Positions 40,643 to 48,467 of a DNA stretch of 64,000 bases are shown piece by piece. The notes beneath the pieces are model-generated. The model searched no databases. It saw only the letters and a program-made list of their open reading frames with translations, and was not told where the DNA came from. Position 1 is the first letter of the stretch. Each line of letters starts with the position of its first letter. Both the position numbers and the translations under genes were made by a program. Origin of the DNA: Sphingomonas adhaesiva (GTDB lineage: Bacteria; Pseudomonadota; Alphaproteobacteria; Sphingomonadales; Sphingomonadaceae); the NCBI RefSeq assembly GCF_036946125.1, contig NZ_JAQIJT010000002.1, positions 2,230,001 through 2,294,000 of the forward strand. Reading direction: 5' to 3'.

Positions 40643-41409
40643 TCGCGATCCGACGCGAGCGGCACGACGCGCGCGCCGGTGCGACCACCGGCGGTGCGAC
40701 CGTCTATGCGGTGGGCGACGTGCACGGGTGCTACGACCTGTTCCACGCGCTGCTCGCCGAGATCCGCCGCGACGCCGCGGAGCGCGAGCCGGAGAGGGCG
40801 CCCCGCGTGATCCTGTGCGGCGACTATATCGACCGCGGGCCGGACAGCGCGCGGGTGCTGGATGCGGTCACCTGGCTGCTGCGGTCGGGCACGGTCGACG
40901 TCACCGCGCTGGACGGCAATCACGAGGCGATGTTCCGCGCCTTCCTCGACGATCCGCTGGCGCATACGCCGTGGCTGCGCTTCGGCGGGCGCGAGACGCT
41001 GCTGTCCTACGGCATCGCCGTGCCCGAGCAGCATGACGATCCCGCCGCGATGATCGCGCTGCGCGACCGCGTGCTGGACGTGATGCCCGCCGCGCACGAC
41101 CGCACGCTGCGCGCGCTGGCGCTGAGCGTGGAGATCGGCGACTATGCCTTCGTCCATGCCGGGGTGCGGCCCGGCGTCGCGCTGGCGGATCAGGTGGCGG
41201 ACGACCTGCTGTGGATCCGCGGCGACTTCCTCGATCATCCGCGCCCGGCCGCGGCGGTGATCGTCCACGGGCACAGCTGGATCGACGGGCGCGCGGCCGT
41301 GCTGCCGCATCGCATCGGCCTGGACACCGGCGCGTACGAGACGGGCGTGCTGACCGCGGTGCGGATCGACGATGCCGGCGTCGAGGTGATCCAGGCGGTA
41401 AAGGGCTAG
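40639..41409 (+). CDS. PPP-type metallophosphoesterase
   Basis: 256-aa phosphatase of the PPP/lambda-phosphatase type. All core motifs present: GDVHGCYD, GDYIDRGPDS, GNHEAMF, HAGVRPG and HGHSWIDG with GLDTGAY. It could dephosphorylate proteins on Ser/Thr or hydrolyse dinucleoside polyphosphates like ApaH. GTG 40639 overlaps the preceding stop. Its TAG stop shares a CTAG with the stop of the convergent acyl-CoA dehydrogenase gene. Confidence 0.88.
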   Translation: MIAIRRERHDARAGATTGGATVYAVGDVHGCYDLFHALLAEIRRDAAEREPERAPRVILCGDYIDRGPDSARVLDAVTWLLRSGTVDVTALDGNHEAMFRAFLDDPLAHTPWLRFGGRETLLSYGIAVPEQHDDPAAMIALRDRVLDVMPAAHDRTLRALALSVEIGDYAFVHAGVRPGVALADQVADDLLWIRGDFLDHPRPAAAVIVHGHSWIDGRAAVLPHRIGLDTGAYETGVLTAVRIDDAGVEVIQAVKG

Positions 41410-42971
41410 CGCGCGCGGTCGAGCAGCGCGCGGCCGATGACCTTCAGCGCCAGCGTCTCCTCCGCCCCTTCGAAGATCGACAGGACGCGCGCATCGACGA
41501 ACAGCCGGCTGACCGCGCTCTCCTCGGCATAGCCCATGCCGCCGTGGATCTGGAGCGCGTCGCGCGTGACCATCTCCGCCGAGCGGCACGCGATCAGCTT
41601 GGCCAGCGCGGCGTCGACCGCGGCGGTCGCGCCGTCGCCGCCTTGCGCGACCGCGAAGGCGAGCCGCCGGCACGCCAGCGCGCGCGCCGCCATCCGCGCG
41701 ACCCTGGCCTGCGTCAGCGCATAATGGCCAAGCGGCGCGCCGAACACGCGGCGGTCGCGGGCATAGCCGCAGGCGGCGCGCAACGCCGCGCGCATCACGC
41801 CCGACGCGCGCGCCGCGGTCTGCATCCGCCCGCCGGTCATCCCAGCCATCGTCAGGTAGAAGCCGCGCCCGACGCCCCCCTCCTCGCCGACGACATGGTC
41901 GTCGGGGACGAACCAGCCGGCGAAGGACAGGTCGAAGGAATGCATCCCGCGGTAGCCGATCGTGGGGATCGCGCGCCCCTCCAGCCGCCCGCCGCCCGGC
42001 TGGTCGTGCGCGAAACGGTGGCCGTCGTCGGCGGGCTTCTCCACCATCATCAGCGACAGCCCGCGGTGCCCCGCGCCGCCGGTGCGCGCCACCACCATCA
42101 GCAGCCCCGCCTTCCCCGCGAAGGTGCACCACGTCTTCGCGCCGTCGAGCCGCCAGCCGCCCGCGACCCGCGTCGCGCGCAATTGCAGCCCGGCCACGTC
42201 GGAGCCGAAATCCGGCTCGGTAATGGCGATCGCGCACAGCGGCTCGCCGCGGGCGATGCGGGGAAGCCAGGCGCGCTTCTGCGCCTCCGTCCCGCCCGCG
42301 AGCAGCGCGCGGCTGAGGATCTCCGGCCGGGTGATGAGGCTGCCCGCGGCGGCGAGCGACGCCTCCGACAGCACCTCCGTCACCGCCACCATCGTGACCT
42401 CGCCCCCCCCGCCCCTCTCACCGGCCACCCCGCCATAGGCCTCGGGAATGGCGAGGCCGAAGGCGCCCATGTCGCGCATCGGCCGCAGGATCGCCTCCGG
42501 CACGGTCAGGTCGTCGCGGTGGATCGCCCCGGCCAGCGGCGCGACCACGTCCTGCGCCAGCCGCGCGAAGGCGTCGCGGGCGAGGCGCGCGTCCTCCCCC
42601 ATGTCGATCTCGTCCACCTCGCCATCGGCCGCGATCACGGCAGCGCCCAGGCGGCGCAGCGTCGCCGCGCCGGTGGCGGACAGGGCCTCGTCCCATGCCG
42701 CGCAGTCACGCAGCGGGGCGGGCGCCATGCCCGCCGAGCGCGCCACCGCCTCGATCCGCATCAGCGCCGCCTCCGCCGCATCGGCGGCGAACACCGCGGC
42801 GAGACCGGCGGCCAGCGGCGTCGTCGCGGTCAGCCCTGCGCGCGCGGCGCGCAGCTCGGCGGCGGCCCAGGCCAGCTCGAACGTCTCGATCTGCACCGCA
42901 TCGGCGGGATGATGCGCGAGCGCACCGGCGAGGCGATCCGCTTCCTCCTCCAGACGGTCCAGCAGCAGCAT
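41406..42971 (-). CDS. Acyl-CoA dehydrogenase with N-terminal extension (Mcd-like)
   Basis: 521-aa flavoprotein. The dehydrogenase part begins at about residue 125 and carries AIAITEPDFGSDVAGLQLRA, DGAKTWCTFAGKAGL, GYRGMHSFDLSFAGWFVP, QIHGGMGYAEESAVSRL and IFEGAEETLALKVIGRALL. About 120-130 extra helical residues precede it, as in (2S)-methylsuccinyl-CoA dehydrogenase of the ethylmalonyl-CoA pathway; that match is from layout, not proof. The ribosome site GGGAGG abuts ATG 42977 but is correctly spaced for ATG 42971, so I use the latter. It is divergent from another acyl-CoA dehydrogenase across 272 bp that shows no gene. Confidence 0.85.
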   Translation of the reverse strand: MLLLDRLEEEADRLAGALAHHPADAVQIETFELAWAAAELRAARAGLTATTPLAAGLAAVFAADAAEAALMRIEAVARSAGMAPAPLRDCAAWDEALSATGAATLRRLGAAVIAADGEVDEIDMGEDARLARDAFARLAQDVVAPLAGAIHRDDLTVPEAILRPMRDMGAFGLAIPEAYGGVAGERGGGGEVTMVAVTEVLSEASLAAAGSLITRPEILSRALLAGGTEAQKRAWLPRIARGEPLCAIAITEPDFGSDVAGLQLRATRVAGGWRLDGAKTWCTFAGKAGLLMVVARTGGAGHRGLSLMMVEKPADDGHRFAHDQPGGGRLEGRAIPTIGYRGMHSFDLSFAGWFVPDDHVVGEEGGVGRGFYLTMAGMTGGRMQTAARASGVMRAALRAACGYARDRRVFGAPLGHYALTQARVARMAARALACRRLAFAVAQGGDGATAAVDAALAKLIACRSAEMVTRDALQIHGGMGYAEESAVSRLFVDARVLSIFEGAEETLALKVIGRALLDRAR

Positions 42972-43243
42972 CGTCATCCTCCCCGCGAGCCCGCAGCGTC
43001 ATGGACCGGACCGCGCCGCGCCGCCAGCCCGCGGATGGGGCTGGACATTCAGCAGCATCCCCGATCAATCGCCCCCGATAATCGATTGGACTTAGCCGTT
43101 CGGGTCTTTCTAGCGCGGCAAGGCGGTCGGGCGCGCGGCGGGGCGGTTGACAGGGATGTCGTCAGCCCGGATCGACGCGTCATCCGACGGACGTGCCGCC
43201 TGCGCGGCGGGCCCGCGTTACCTTATCGCCCCCTGGAGGCAGA

Positions 43244-44371
43244 ATGCGACTGACCGACGACCAGAACGCCATCCGCGAGCATATCCGCGCCTTCGCGCAG
43301 GAGCGGCTGCGCCCCGCCGCCGCCGCGCACGAGGCCGCCAAAGGCTATCCCGATGCGCTGTTCGCCGAGATGGGCGAGATGGGGCTGTGGGGCATGACCG
43401 CGCCCGCCGACACCGGCGGCGCGGGCATGGACTATGTCGCCTATGCGCTGGCGCTGATCGAGATCGCGGCCGCGGACGGGGCGCTGTCGACGATCGTCAG
43501 CATCCAGAACAGCCTGATCGTCGGCGGGCTGCTGAAGACCGGGACGCCCGGGCAGCAGGCGCGCTTCCTGCCCGACCTGATCGCGGGTCGCGCGATCGGC
43601 GCCTTCGCGCTGACCGAGGCGCACGCCGGCTCCGACGCCTCCGCGATCCGCACCCGCGCGGTGCGCGAGGGCGACGGATGGCGGCTGAACGGCGCGAAGC
43701 AGTTCATCACCAGCGGCAAGATCGCGCGGCTCGCCATCGTCTATGCGGTGACCGATCCGGCGGCGGGCAAGCGCGGGCTGACCGGGTTCCTGGTCCCCAC
43801 CGACCGCCCCGGCTATTCGGTCGACAAGGTCGAGCACAAGATGGGGCAGGCCGCGTCGGACACCTGCGCGATCCGCTTCGACGACGTGCTGCTGGAGGAT
43901 GCGCTGCGCTTCGGCGACGAGGGCGGCGGGTACAAGCTGGCGCTGTCCAACCTGGAGGCGGGGCGGATCGGCATCGCGGCGCAGGCGGTGGGCATGGCGC
44001 AGGCCGCGCTGGAGATCGCCGCGGCCTATGCCAAGGACCGCGACAGCTTCGGCCGCCCGCTGATCGAGCATCAGGCGGTCGGGCACCGGCTGGCCGATCT
44101 GTGGACGAAGCTGGAGGCGGCGCGGCACATGGTGCTCCACGCCGCGGCGATGAAGGACGCGGGCGAGCCGTGCCTGACGGAAGCGTCGATGGCGAAGCTG
44201 TTCGCGTCCGAAGCGGCGGAGGCGATCGTGTCCGGCGCGATCCAGACGCTGGGCGGCTACGGCTATCTGGAGGAATACGGGCTGGCGCGGATCGCGCGCG
44301 ACGTGCGCGTCTGCCAGATCTACGAGGGCACGTCGGACATCCAGCGCATGGTGATCGCGCGGGCGCTGTGA
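43244..44371 (+). CDS. Acyl-CoA dehydrogenase
   Basis: 375-aa FAD enzyme of short/medium-chain type. Signatures: GAFALTEAHAGSDASAIRTR (about 119-138), NGAKQFITSGKIARLAIVY, QTLGGYGYLEEYGLARIARD and IYEGTSDIQRMVIARAL, the usual C-terminal motif. CTGGAGG precedes ATG 43244. It begins the plus-strand cluster of a dehydrogenase, an SDR and a phosphotransferase-fold gene, with a repeat between the first two. Substrate probably a short or branched acyl-CoA. Confidence 0.92.
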   Translation: MRLTDDQNAIREHIRAFAQERLRPAAAAHEAAKGYPDALFAEMGEMGLWGMTAPADTGGAGMDYVAYALALIEIAAADGALSTIVSIQNSLIVGGLLKTGTPGQQARFLPDLIAGRAIGAFALTEAHAGSDASAIRTRAVREGDGWRLNGAKQFITSGKIARLAIVYAVTDPAAGKRGLTGFLVPTDRPGYSVDKVEHKMGQAASDTCAIRFDDVLLEDALRFGDEGGGYKLALSNLEAGRIGIAAQAVGMAQAALEIAAAYAKDRDSFGRPLIEHQAVGHRLADLWTKLEAARHMVLHAAAMKDAGEPCLTEASMAKLFASEAAEAIVSGAIQTLGGYGYLEEYGLARIARDVRVCQIYEGTSDIQRMVIARAL

Positions 44372-44378
44372 CCATTCT

Positions 44379-44475
44379 CGTCATCCCCGCGCAGGCGGGG
44401 ATCCAGATGCGCTGACCTTCGTGCAGGATACGCAAAGACATCGGCTCCGGATTCCCGCCTTCGCGGGAATGACGG
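44379..44475. repeat. Palindromic repeat pair, family C
   Basis: CGTCATCCCCGCGCAGGCGG on the left and CCCGCCTTCGCGGGAATGACG on the right; opposite orientation to 11395-11489. It lies between acyl-CoA dehydrogenase and SDR genes that read in the same direction. Confidence 0.8.
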
Positions 44476-44497
44476 GGCGCTTGAGGAAGGGGTTGAT

Positions 44498-45262
44498 ATG
44501 AAGATCGAAGGATTGGCCGCCATCGTCACCGGCGGCGCATCGGGACTGGGCGGGGCGACCGCGGCGCGGCTGGCGAAGGCGGGGGCGAAGGTCGCGATCT
44601 TCGACCTAAACGCCGAGCTGGGCGAACGCCACGCCGCCGCGATCGGCGGCACCTTCCTGCGCGTCGACGTGACCGACGAGGCGGCGGTGGAAGCGGCGAT
44701 CGGCGAGGCCGAGGCGGTCAACGGCAAGGCGCGCATCCTGGTCAATTGCGCCGGCATCGGCCCGCCCGCCAAGGTCATCGGGCGCGACGGCAAGGCGATC
44801 CCGCTCGCCGACTTTTCGAAGATCGTGACGATCAACCTGATCGGCACGTTCAACATGCTGTCGAAGTTCGCCGCGCGCCTCCACGATGCCGACGTGATCG
44901 GGCGCGAGGAGCGCGGCGTGATCGTCAACACCGCCAGCGTCGCGGCGTTCGACGGGCAGATCGGGCAGGCCGCCTATGCCGCGTCGAAGGGCGGCGTGGT
45001 CGGCATGACGCTGCCGATCGCGCGCGAGTTCGCGCGCCACGGCATCCGCGTGATGACGATCGCGCCGGGGCTGTTCCTGACCCCGCTGCTCGCGTCGCTG
45101 CCGCAGGAGGCGCAGGATTCGCTGGGCCAGCAGGTGCCCTTCCCCAGCCGGCTGGGCGATCCGGACGAATATGCGCAGATGGTCGAGAGCATCGTCACCA
45201 ACCCGATGCTGAACGGCGAGACCGTGCGACTGGACGGCGCGATCCGGATGGCGCCGCGGTGA
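44498..45262 (+). CDS. SDR, 3-hydroxyacyl-CoA dehydrogenase-like
   Basis: 254-aa short-chain dehydrogenase with TGGASGLGGATAARLAKAG (Rossmann, residues 11-29), the NAG motif NCAGIG, and the catalytic NTASVAAFDGQIGQAAYAAS with Tyr and the following Lys (YAASKGG). The insertion after NCAGIG (PPAKVIGRDGKAIPL) is the hallmark of type-2 3-hydroxyacyl-CoA dehydrogenase (HSD10-like). It overlaps the next gene by 4 bp (GTGA). It probably oxidises 2-methyl-3-hydroxyacyl-CoA or a similar compound. Confidence 0.9.
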   Translation: MKIEGLAAIVTGGASGLGGATAARLAKAGAKVAIFDLNAELGERHAAAIGGTFLRVDVTDEAAVEAAIGEAEAVNGKARILVNCAGIGPPAKVIGRDGKAIPLADFSKIVTINLIGTFNMLSKFAARLHDADVIGREERGVIVNTASVAAFDGQIGQAAYAASKGGVVGMTLPIAREFARHGIRVMTIAPGLFLTPLLASLPQEAQDSLGQQVPFPSRLGDPDEYAQMVESIVTNPMLNGETVRLDGAIRMAPR

Positions 45263-46347
45263 GCGCCGATACCGGCGCCAACGAGGGCGCGTCCGAAGTC
45301 CGCACCCGCTTCGACGAGGCGGCGCTGGCACGGTGGATGGCGGACAATGTCGCGGGCTTCGCCGGCCCGCTGACGGTGGAGCAGTTCAAGGGCGGGCAGA
45401 GCAATCCGACCTATCGGCTGACCACGCCGGATGCGCGCTACGTGCTGCGCCGCAAGCCCGCGGGCGCGCTGGTGAAGGGGGCGCACGACGTGCTGCGCGA
45501 GGCGCGCGTGCTCTGCGCGCTCGCTCCCACGCCGGTGCCGGTGCCGCCGGTCTTGGGCGTGTGCGACGACGACGGCGTGATCGGCACCGCCTTCTACGTG
45601 ATGGCGCTGGTCGACGGGCGCATCTTCTGGGACGCGAGCTTCGCCGAGGTGCCGCAAGGCGAGCGCGCCGCCTATTTCGACGCGATGAACGCGACGATCG
45701 CGGCGCTGCATCAGGTCGACCCGGGCGCGGTCGGGCTGGCGGATTACGGCAGGCCGGGCAATTTCTTCGCGCGCCAGATCGCCCGCTGGGCGCGCCAGTA
45801 TCTGGAGGACACCGACGCCGGGCGCGACGACGGCATGGACGCGCTGATCGCGTGGTTGCCGGACGCGATCCCGCACGGCGACGAAACCGCGATCGTCCAC
45901 GGCGACTTCCGCTGCGACAACATGATCTTCCACCCCACCCGCCCGGAGGTGCTGGCGGTGCTGGACTGGGAATTGTCGACGCTGGGGCATCCGCTGTCGG
46001 ATTTCGCCTATCATGCGACGATGTACCGGATGCCGCCCGACATCGTCGCCGGGCTGGGCGGGGCCGATCCGGTCGCGCTGGGACTGCCGACCGAGGCGGA
46101 CTATGTCGCGGCCTATTGCGCGCGGACCGGGCGCGACGGCATCCCGCACTGGGCTTTCTACATCGCGTTCAACTTCTTCCGGCTGGCGGCGATCTTCCAC
46201 GGGATCAAGGGGCGCGCGATCCGCGGCACCGCCAATTCCGCGCACGCGCTCGAACGCGCCGCTGCCTATCCCCGGCTGGTCGCGCTGGCGGTGGCGGCGA
46301 TGGCGACCGCGCGCGGCGGCGGATCGGTGGACACGTCGGGGGGCTGA
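45259..46347 (+). CDS. Aminoglycoside-phosphotransferase-fold protein, ACAD-linked
   Basis: 362-aa APH/choline-kinase-fold protein with catalytic IVHGDFRCDNMIFHP and metal motif AVLDWELSTLGHPLSDFAY, plus NPTYRLTTPDARYVLRRKP near the N-terminus. It is a second ACAD11-type phosphotransferase in the window (the first is at 27487). Coupled by a GTGA overlap to the SDR gene, in an acyl-CoA cluster, so an acyl-CoA-related role is more likely than drug modification. The last codons run into a strong hairpin. Confidence 0.85.
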   Translation: MSADTGANEGASEVRTRFDEAALARWMADNVAGFAGPLTVEQFKGGQSNPTYRLTTPDARYVLRRKPAGALVKGAHDVLREARVLCALAPTPVPVPPVLGVCDDDGVIGTAFYVMALVDGRIFWDASFAEVPQGERAAYFDAMNATIAALHQVDPGAVGLADYGRPGNFFARQIARWARQYLEDTDAGRDDGMDALIAWLPDAIPHGDETAIVHGDFRCDNMIFHPTRPEVLAVLDWELSTLGHPLSDFAYHATMYRMPPDIVAGLGGADPVALGLPTEADYVAAYCARTGRDGIPHWAFYIAFNFFRLAAIFHGIKGRAIRGTANSAHALERAAAYPRLVALAVAAMATARGGGSVDTSGG

Positions 46348-46361
46348 GGCAGCCCCCCGAC
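46335..46361. terminator. Strong GC hairpin between convergent genes
   Basis: GTCGGGGGGCTG, loop AGG, CAGCCCCCCGAC: perfect 12-bp stem overlapping the stop of the phosphotransferase-fold gene and ending 9 bp before the convergent SDR stop. No T tract, so it may work as a GC-only stop or mRNA 3' end stabiliser. Confidence 0.65.
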
Positions 46362-46369
46362 CCGACAGG

Positions 46370-47206
46370 TCACAGGATGAAATGGTCGCCCGCGGCGCGG
46401 ACGGTCACTTCGCCGATCGACACGCCCCATGGCTGGTCGATCGCGTGGATGACCGCATCGGCGATATGCTCGGGCGCGAGCGACTGATAGTCCATCTGCC
46501 CGGCATCCATCTTCTCCGGCGCGACCGAGCCGTCGCGCATCGCCGCCGCCAGCTCGCCGTAGGCGGGCATGTTGTAGCCCAGGATGCCGACGACCGCCTC
46601 GCGGTTGATGACGCCGGCACCCAGTCCGGTGGCGGGCACGCCGGTCGGCTTCACCGTCGTCACCTTGATCCTGCCGCGGGTTTCCAGCCGGAAGGATTCG
46701 GACAGGAAGTTCACCGCCGCCTTGCTGGCGCCGTACGCCGCCGCGCCGATGACCGGGAAATTGCCGTAGATCGAGGAGATGTTGACGATCTGCCCGCGCC
46801 CCGCCGCGATCATCGGATCATGCGCGGCGATCATGCCGTTCAGCACGCCCTTGATGTTGATGTCGATGCACTTCAGCCAGGCGGCATGGGCGGTGGGATG
46901 GTCGGAGAAGAACGCCAGCGGCATGATGCCGGCGTTGTTGACCATCACGTCGACCGCGCCGTACGCCGACACCGCGGCCTGCACCAGCGCCTTCACCTGA
47001 TCGGGCTGGGTGACGTCCGCCGCCAGCGCCTGTGCCGTGCCGCCCGCCGCGACGATCGCATCCGCGGTCGCCTGCGCGGCGTCCGCATCGATGTCGCCGC
47101 AGGTGACGCGCGCGCCGCGCGCCGCGGCCTTTTGCGCCACCAGCCGGCCGAAGCCGCCGCCCGCGCCGGTGATGACGATGCTCTTGCCGGAAACGTGATC
47201 GGTCAT
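46370..47206 (-). CDS. SDR-family oxidoreductase
   Basis: 278-aa short-chain dehydrogenase: TGAGGGFGRLVAQKAAARGA (residues 13-32) as the cofactor site, DVMVNNAGIMPLAFF, and catalytic NISSIYGNFPVIGAAAYGAS with Tyr and following Lys. Asp after GARVTCGD suggests NAD+ preference. ATG 47206 has AGGAGAG upstream. It is convergent with the acyl-CoA cluster and divergent from hisZ. Substrate unknown. Confidence 0.88.
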   Translation of the reverse strand: MTDHVSGKSIVITGAGGGFGRLVAQKAAARGARVTCGDIDADAAQATADAIVAAGGTAQALAADVTQPDQVKALVQAAVSAYGAVDVMVNNAGIMPLAFFSDHPTAHAAWLKCIDINIKGVLNGMIAAHDPMIAAGRGQIVNISSIYGNFPVIGAAAYGASKAAVNFLSESFRLETRGRIKVTTVKPTGVPATGLGAGVINREAVVGILGYNMPAYGELAAAMRDGSVAPEKMDAGQMDYQSLAPEHIADAVIHAIDQPWGVSIGEVTVRAAGDHFIL

Positions 47207-47329
47207 CGGTCTGTTCTCTCCTGTACGTTGGTCCGTCGTGATCGAGGTTGACGACGATCCGCTCACCGATCAAGCGCTCGCGTGCCGATGGCGGCATCGG
47301 CGCTGCGAAGGAATGGTGGACGTGTACGG

Positions 47330-48440
47330 ATGGACCCGATGACCGCGCTGTTGCCAGAGGGTCTGCGCGACCGGCTGCCCCCCTTCGCCGATGGCGCCGC
47401 CGCGGTCGAGGCGCGTGTGCTCGCCGCGATCCATGCGCACGGGTACGAGCGGGTCGACCCGCCGCTCGCCGAATTCGCCGAGGGGCTGGGCTCGCGGTTG
47501 AAGGCCGGCGCGCTGCACGATGCGGTGCGCTACGTCGATCCGGTTTCGCAGCGCACGCTCGCGATCCGCCCGGACCTGACCGCGCAGGCGGCGCGGATCG
47601 CGGCGACGCGGATGGCGCACCACCCGCGCCCGGTGCGGCTGAGCTACGCCGGATCGGTGCTGAAGCTGCGCGCATCGCAACTGTCGCCCGCACGCGAGAC
47701 GCGGCAGATCGGCGCGGAGCTGTTCGGGCTCGATTCGGTCGCCGCCGCGCAGGAGGTCGTCACCGTCGCGATCGACGCGCTGGGGGCGGCGGCGGTGCCG
47801 GCGCCGTCGATCGACTTCACGCTGCCCGATCTGGTCGATGCGCTCGCCGCCGGGCCGCTGCCGGTCGGCGCGGACGTGCTGGAGCGGCTGCGCGAGCGGC
47901 TGGATGCGAAGGATGCCGGCGGGGGTCGCGGCGCTGGCGCCGGACTATCTGCCGCTGGTGGAGGCGGCGGGCCCGTTCGCCCCCGCGCTGGAGCGGTTGC
48001 GCGCGTTCGATCGCGACGGGACGCTCGCCTCGCGGCTCGACGGGCTGGCGGCGATCGCGGCCGTCGTCGGCGACCGCGTGACGATGACGCTGGACCCGAC
48101 CGAGCGGCACGGGTTCGAATATCAGACGTGGCTGGGCTTCTCGCTGTTCGGCGGCACGTCAAGCGCGGAGCTGGGCCGCGGCGGCACCTATATGGTGGTG
48201 CACGAGGACGGCGCGGAGGAAGCCGCGACGGGCTTCTCGCTCTACGCCGACCGGCTGCTGGGCGACCCGCCGGTGGCCGCGCGACGGCGGCTGTTCCTGC
48301 CGTTCGGCACGCCCGCCGCGCAAGGCGCGGCGATGCGCGCGCAGGGCTGGGTCACGGTCGCCGCGCTGGAGCCGGGCGATACGCCCGAGGCGCAATTGTG
48401 CACGCATCTGTACGCGGAGGGCGACGCGCGGGCGCTGTGA
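47330..48440 (+). pseudogene. hisZ: hisZ (ATP phosphoribosyltransferase regulatory subunit), frameshifted
   Basis: HisZ is a class II aminoacyl-tRNA-synthetase-like protein that, with short HisG, starts histidine synthesis. The first part reads LLPEGLRDRLPPFADGAAAV, YVDPVSQRTLAIRPDLTAQA and so on up to ERLRERLDAKDAGG. At a run of five G (47921-47925) the frame changes; the true continuation (VAALAPDYLPLVEAAGPFAP ... ending ARAL) is in the next frame to the stop at 48440. Four G instead of five would give one intact protein of about 369 aa, the normal length. Start ATG 47330 or 47339. It may be a real mutation, transcriptional slippage or a sequencing error. Loss would be expected to cause histidine need if no other copy exists. 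Confidence 0.85.
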
Positions 48441-48467
48441 TGCGCCTGCGACGAGCGTGACGGAAGC

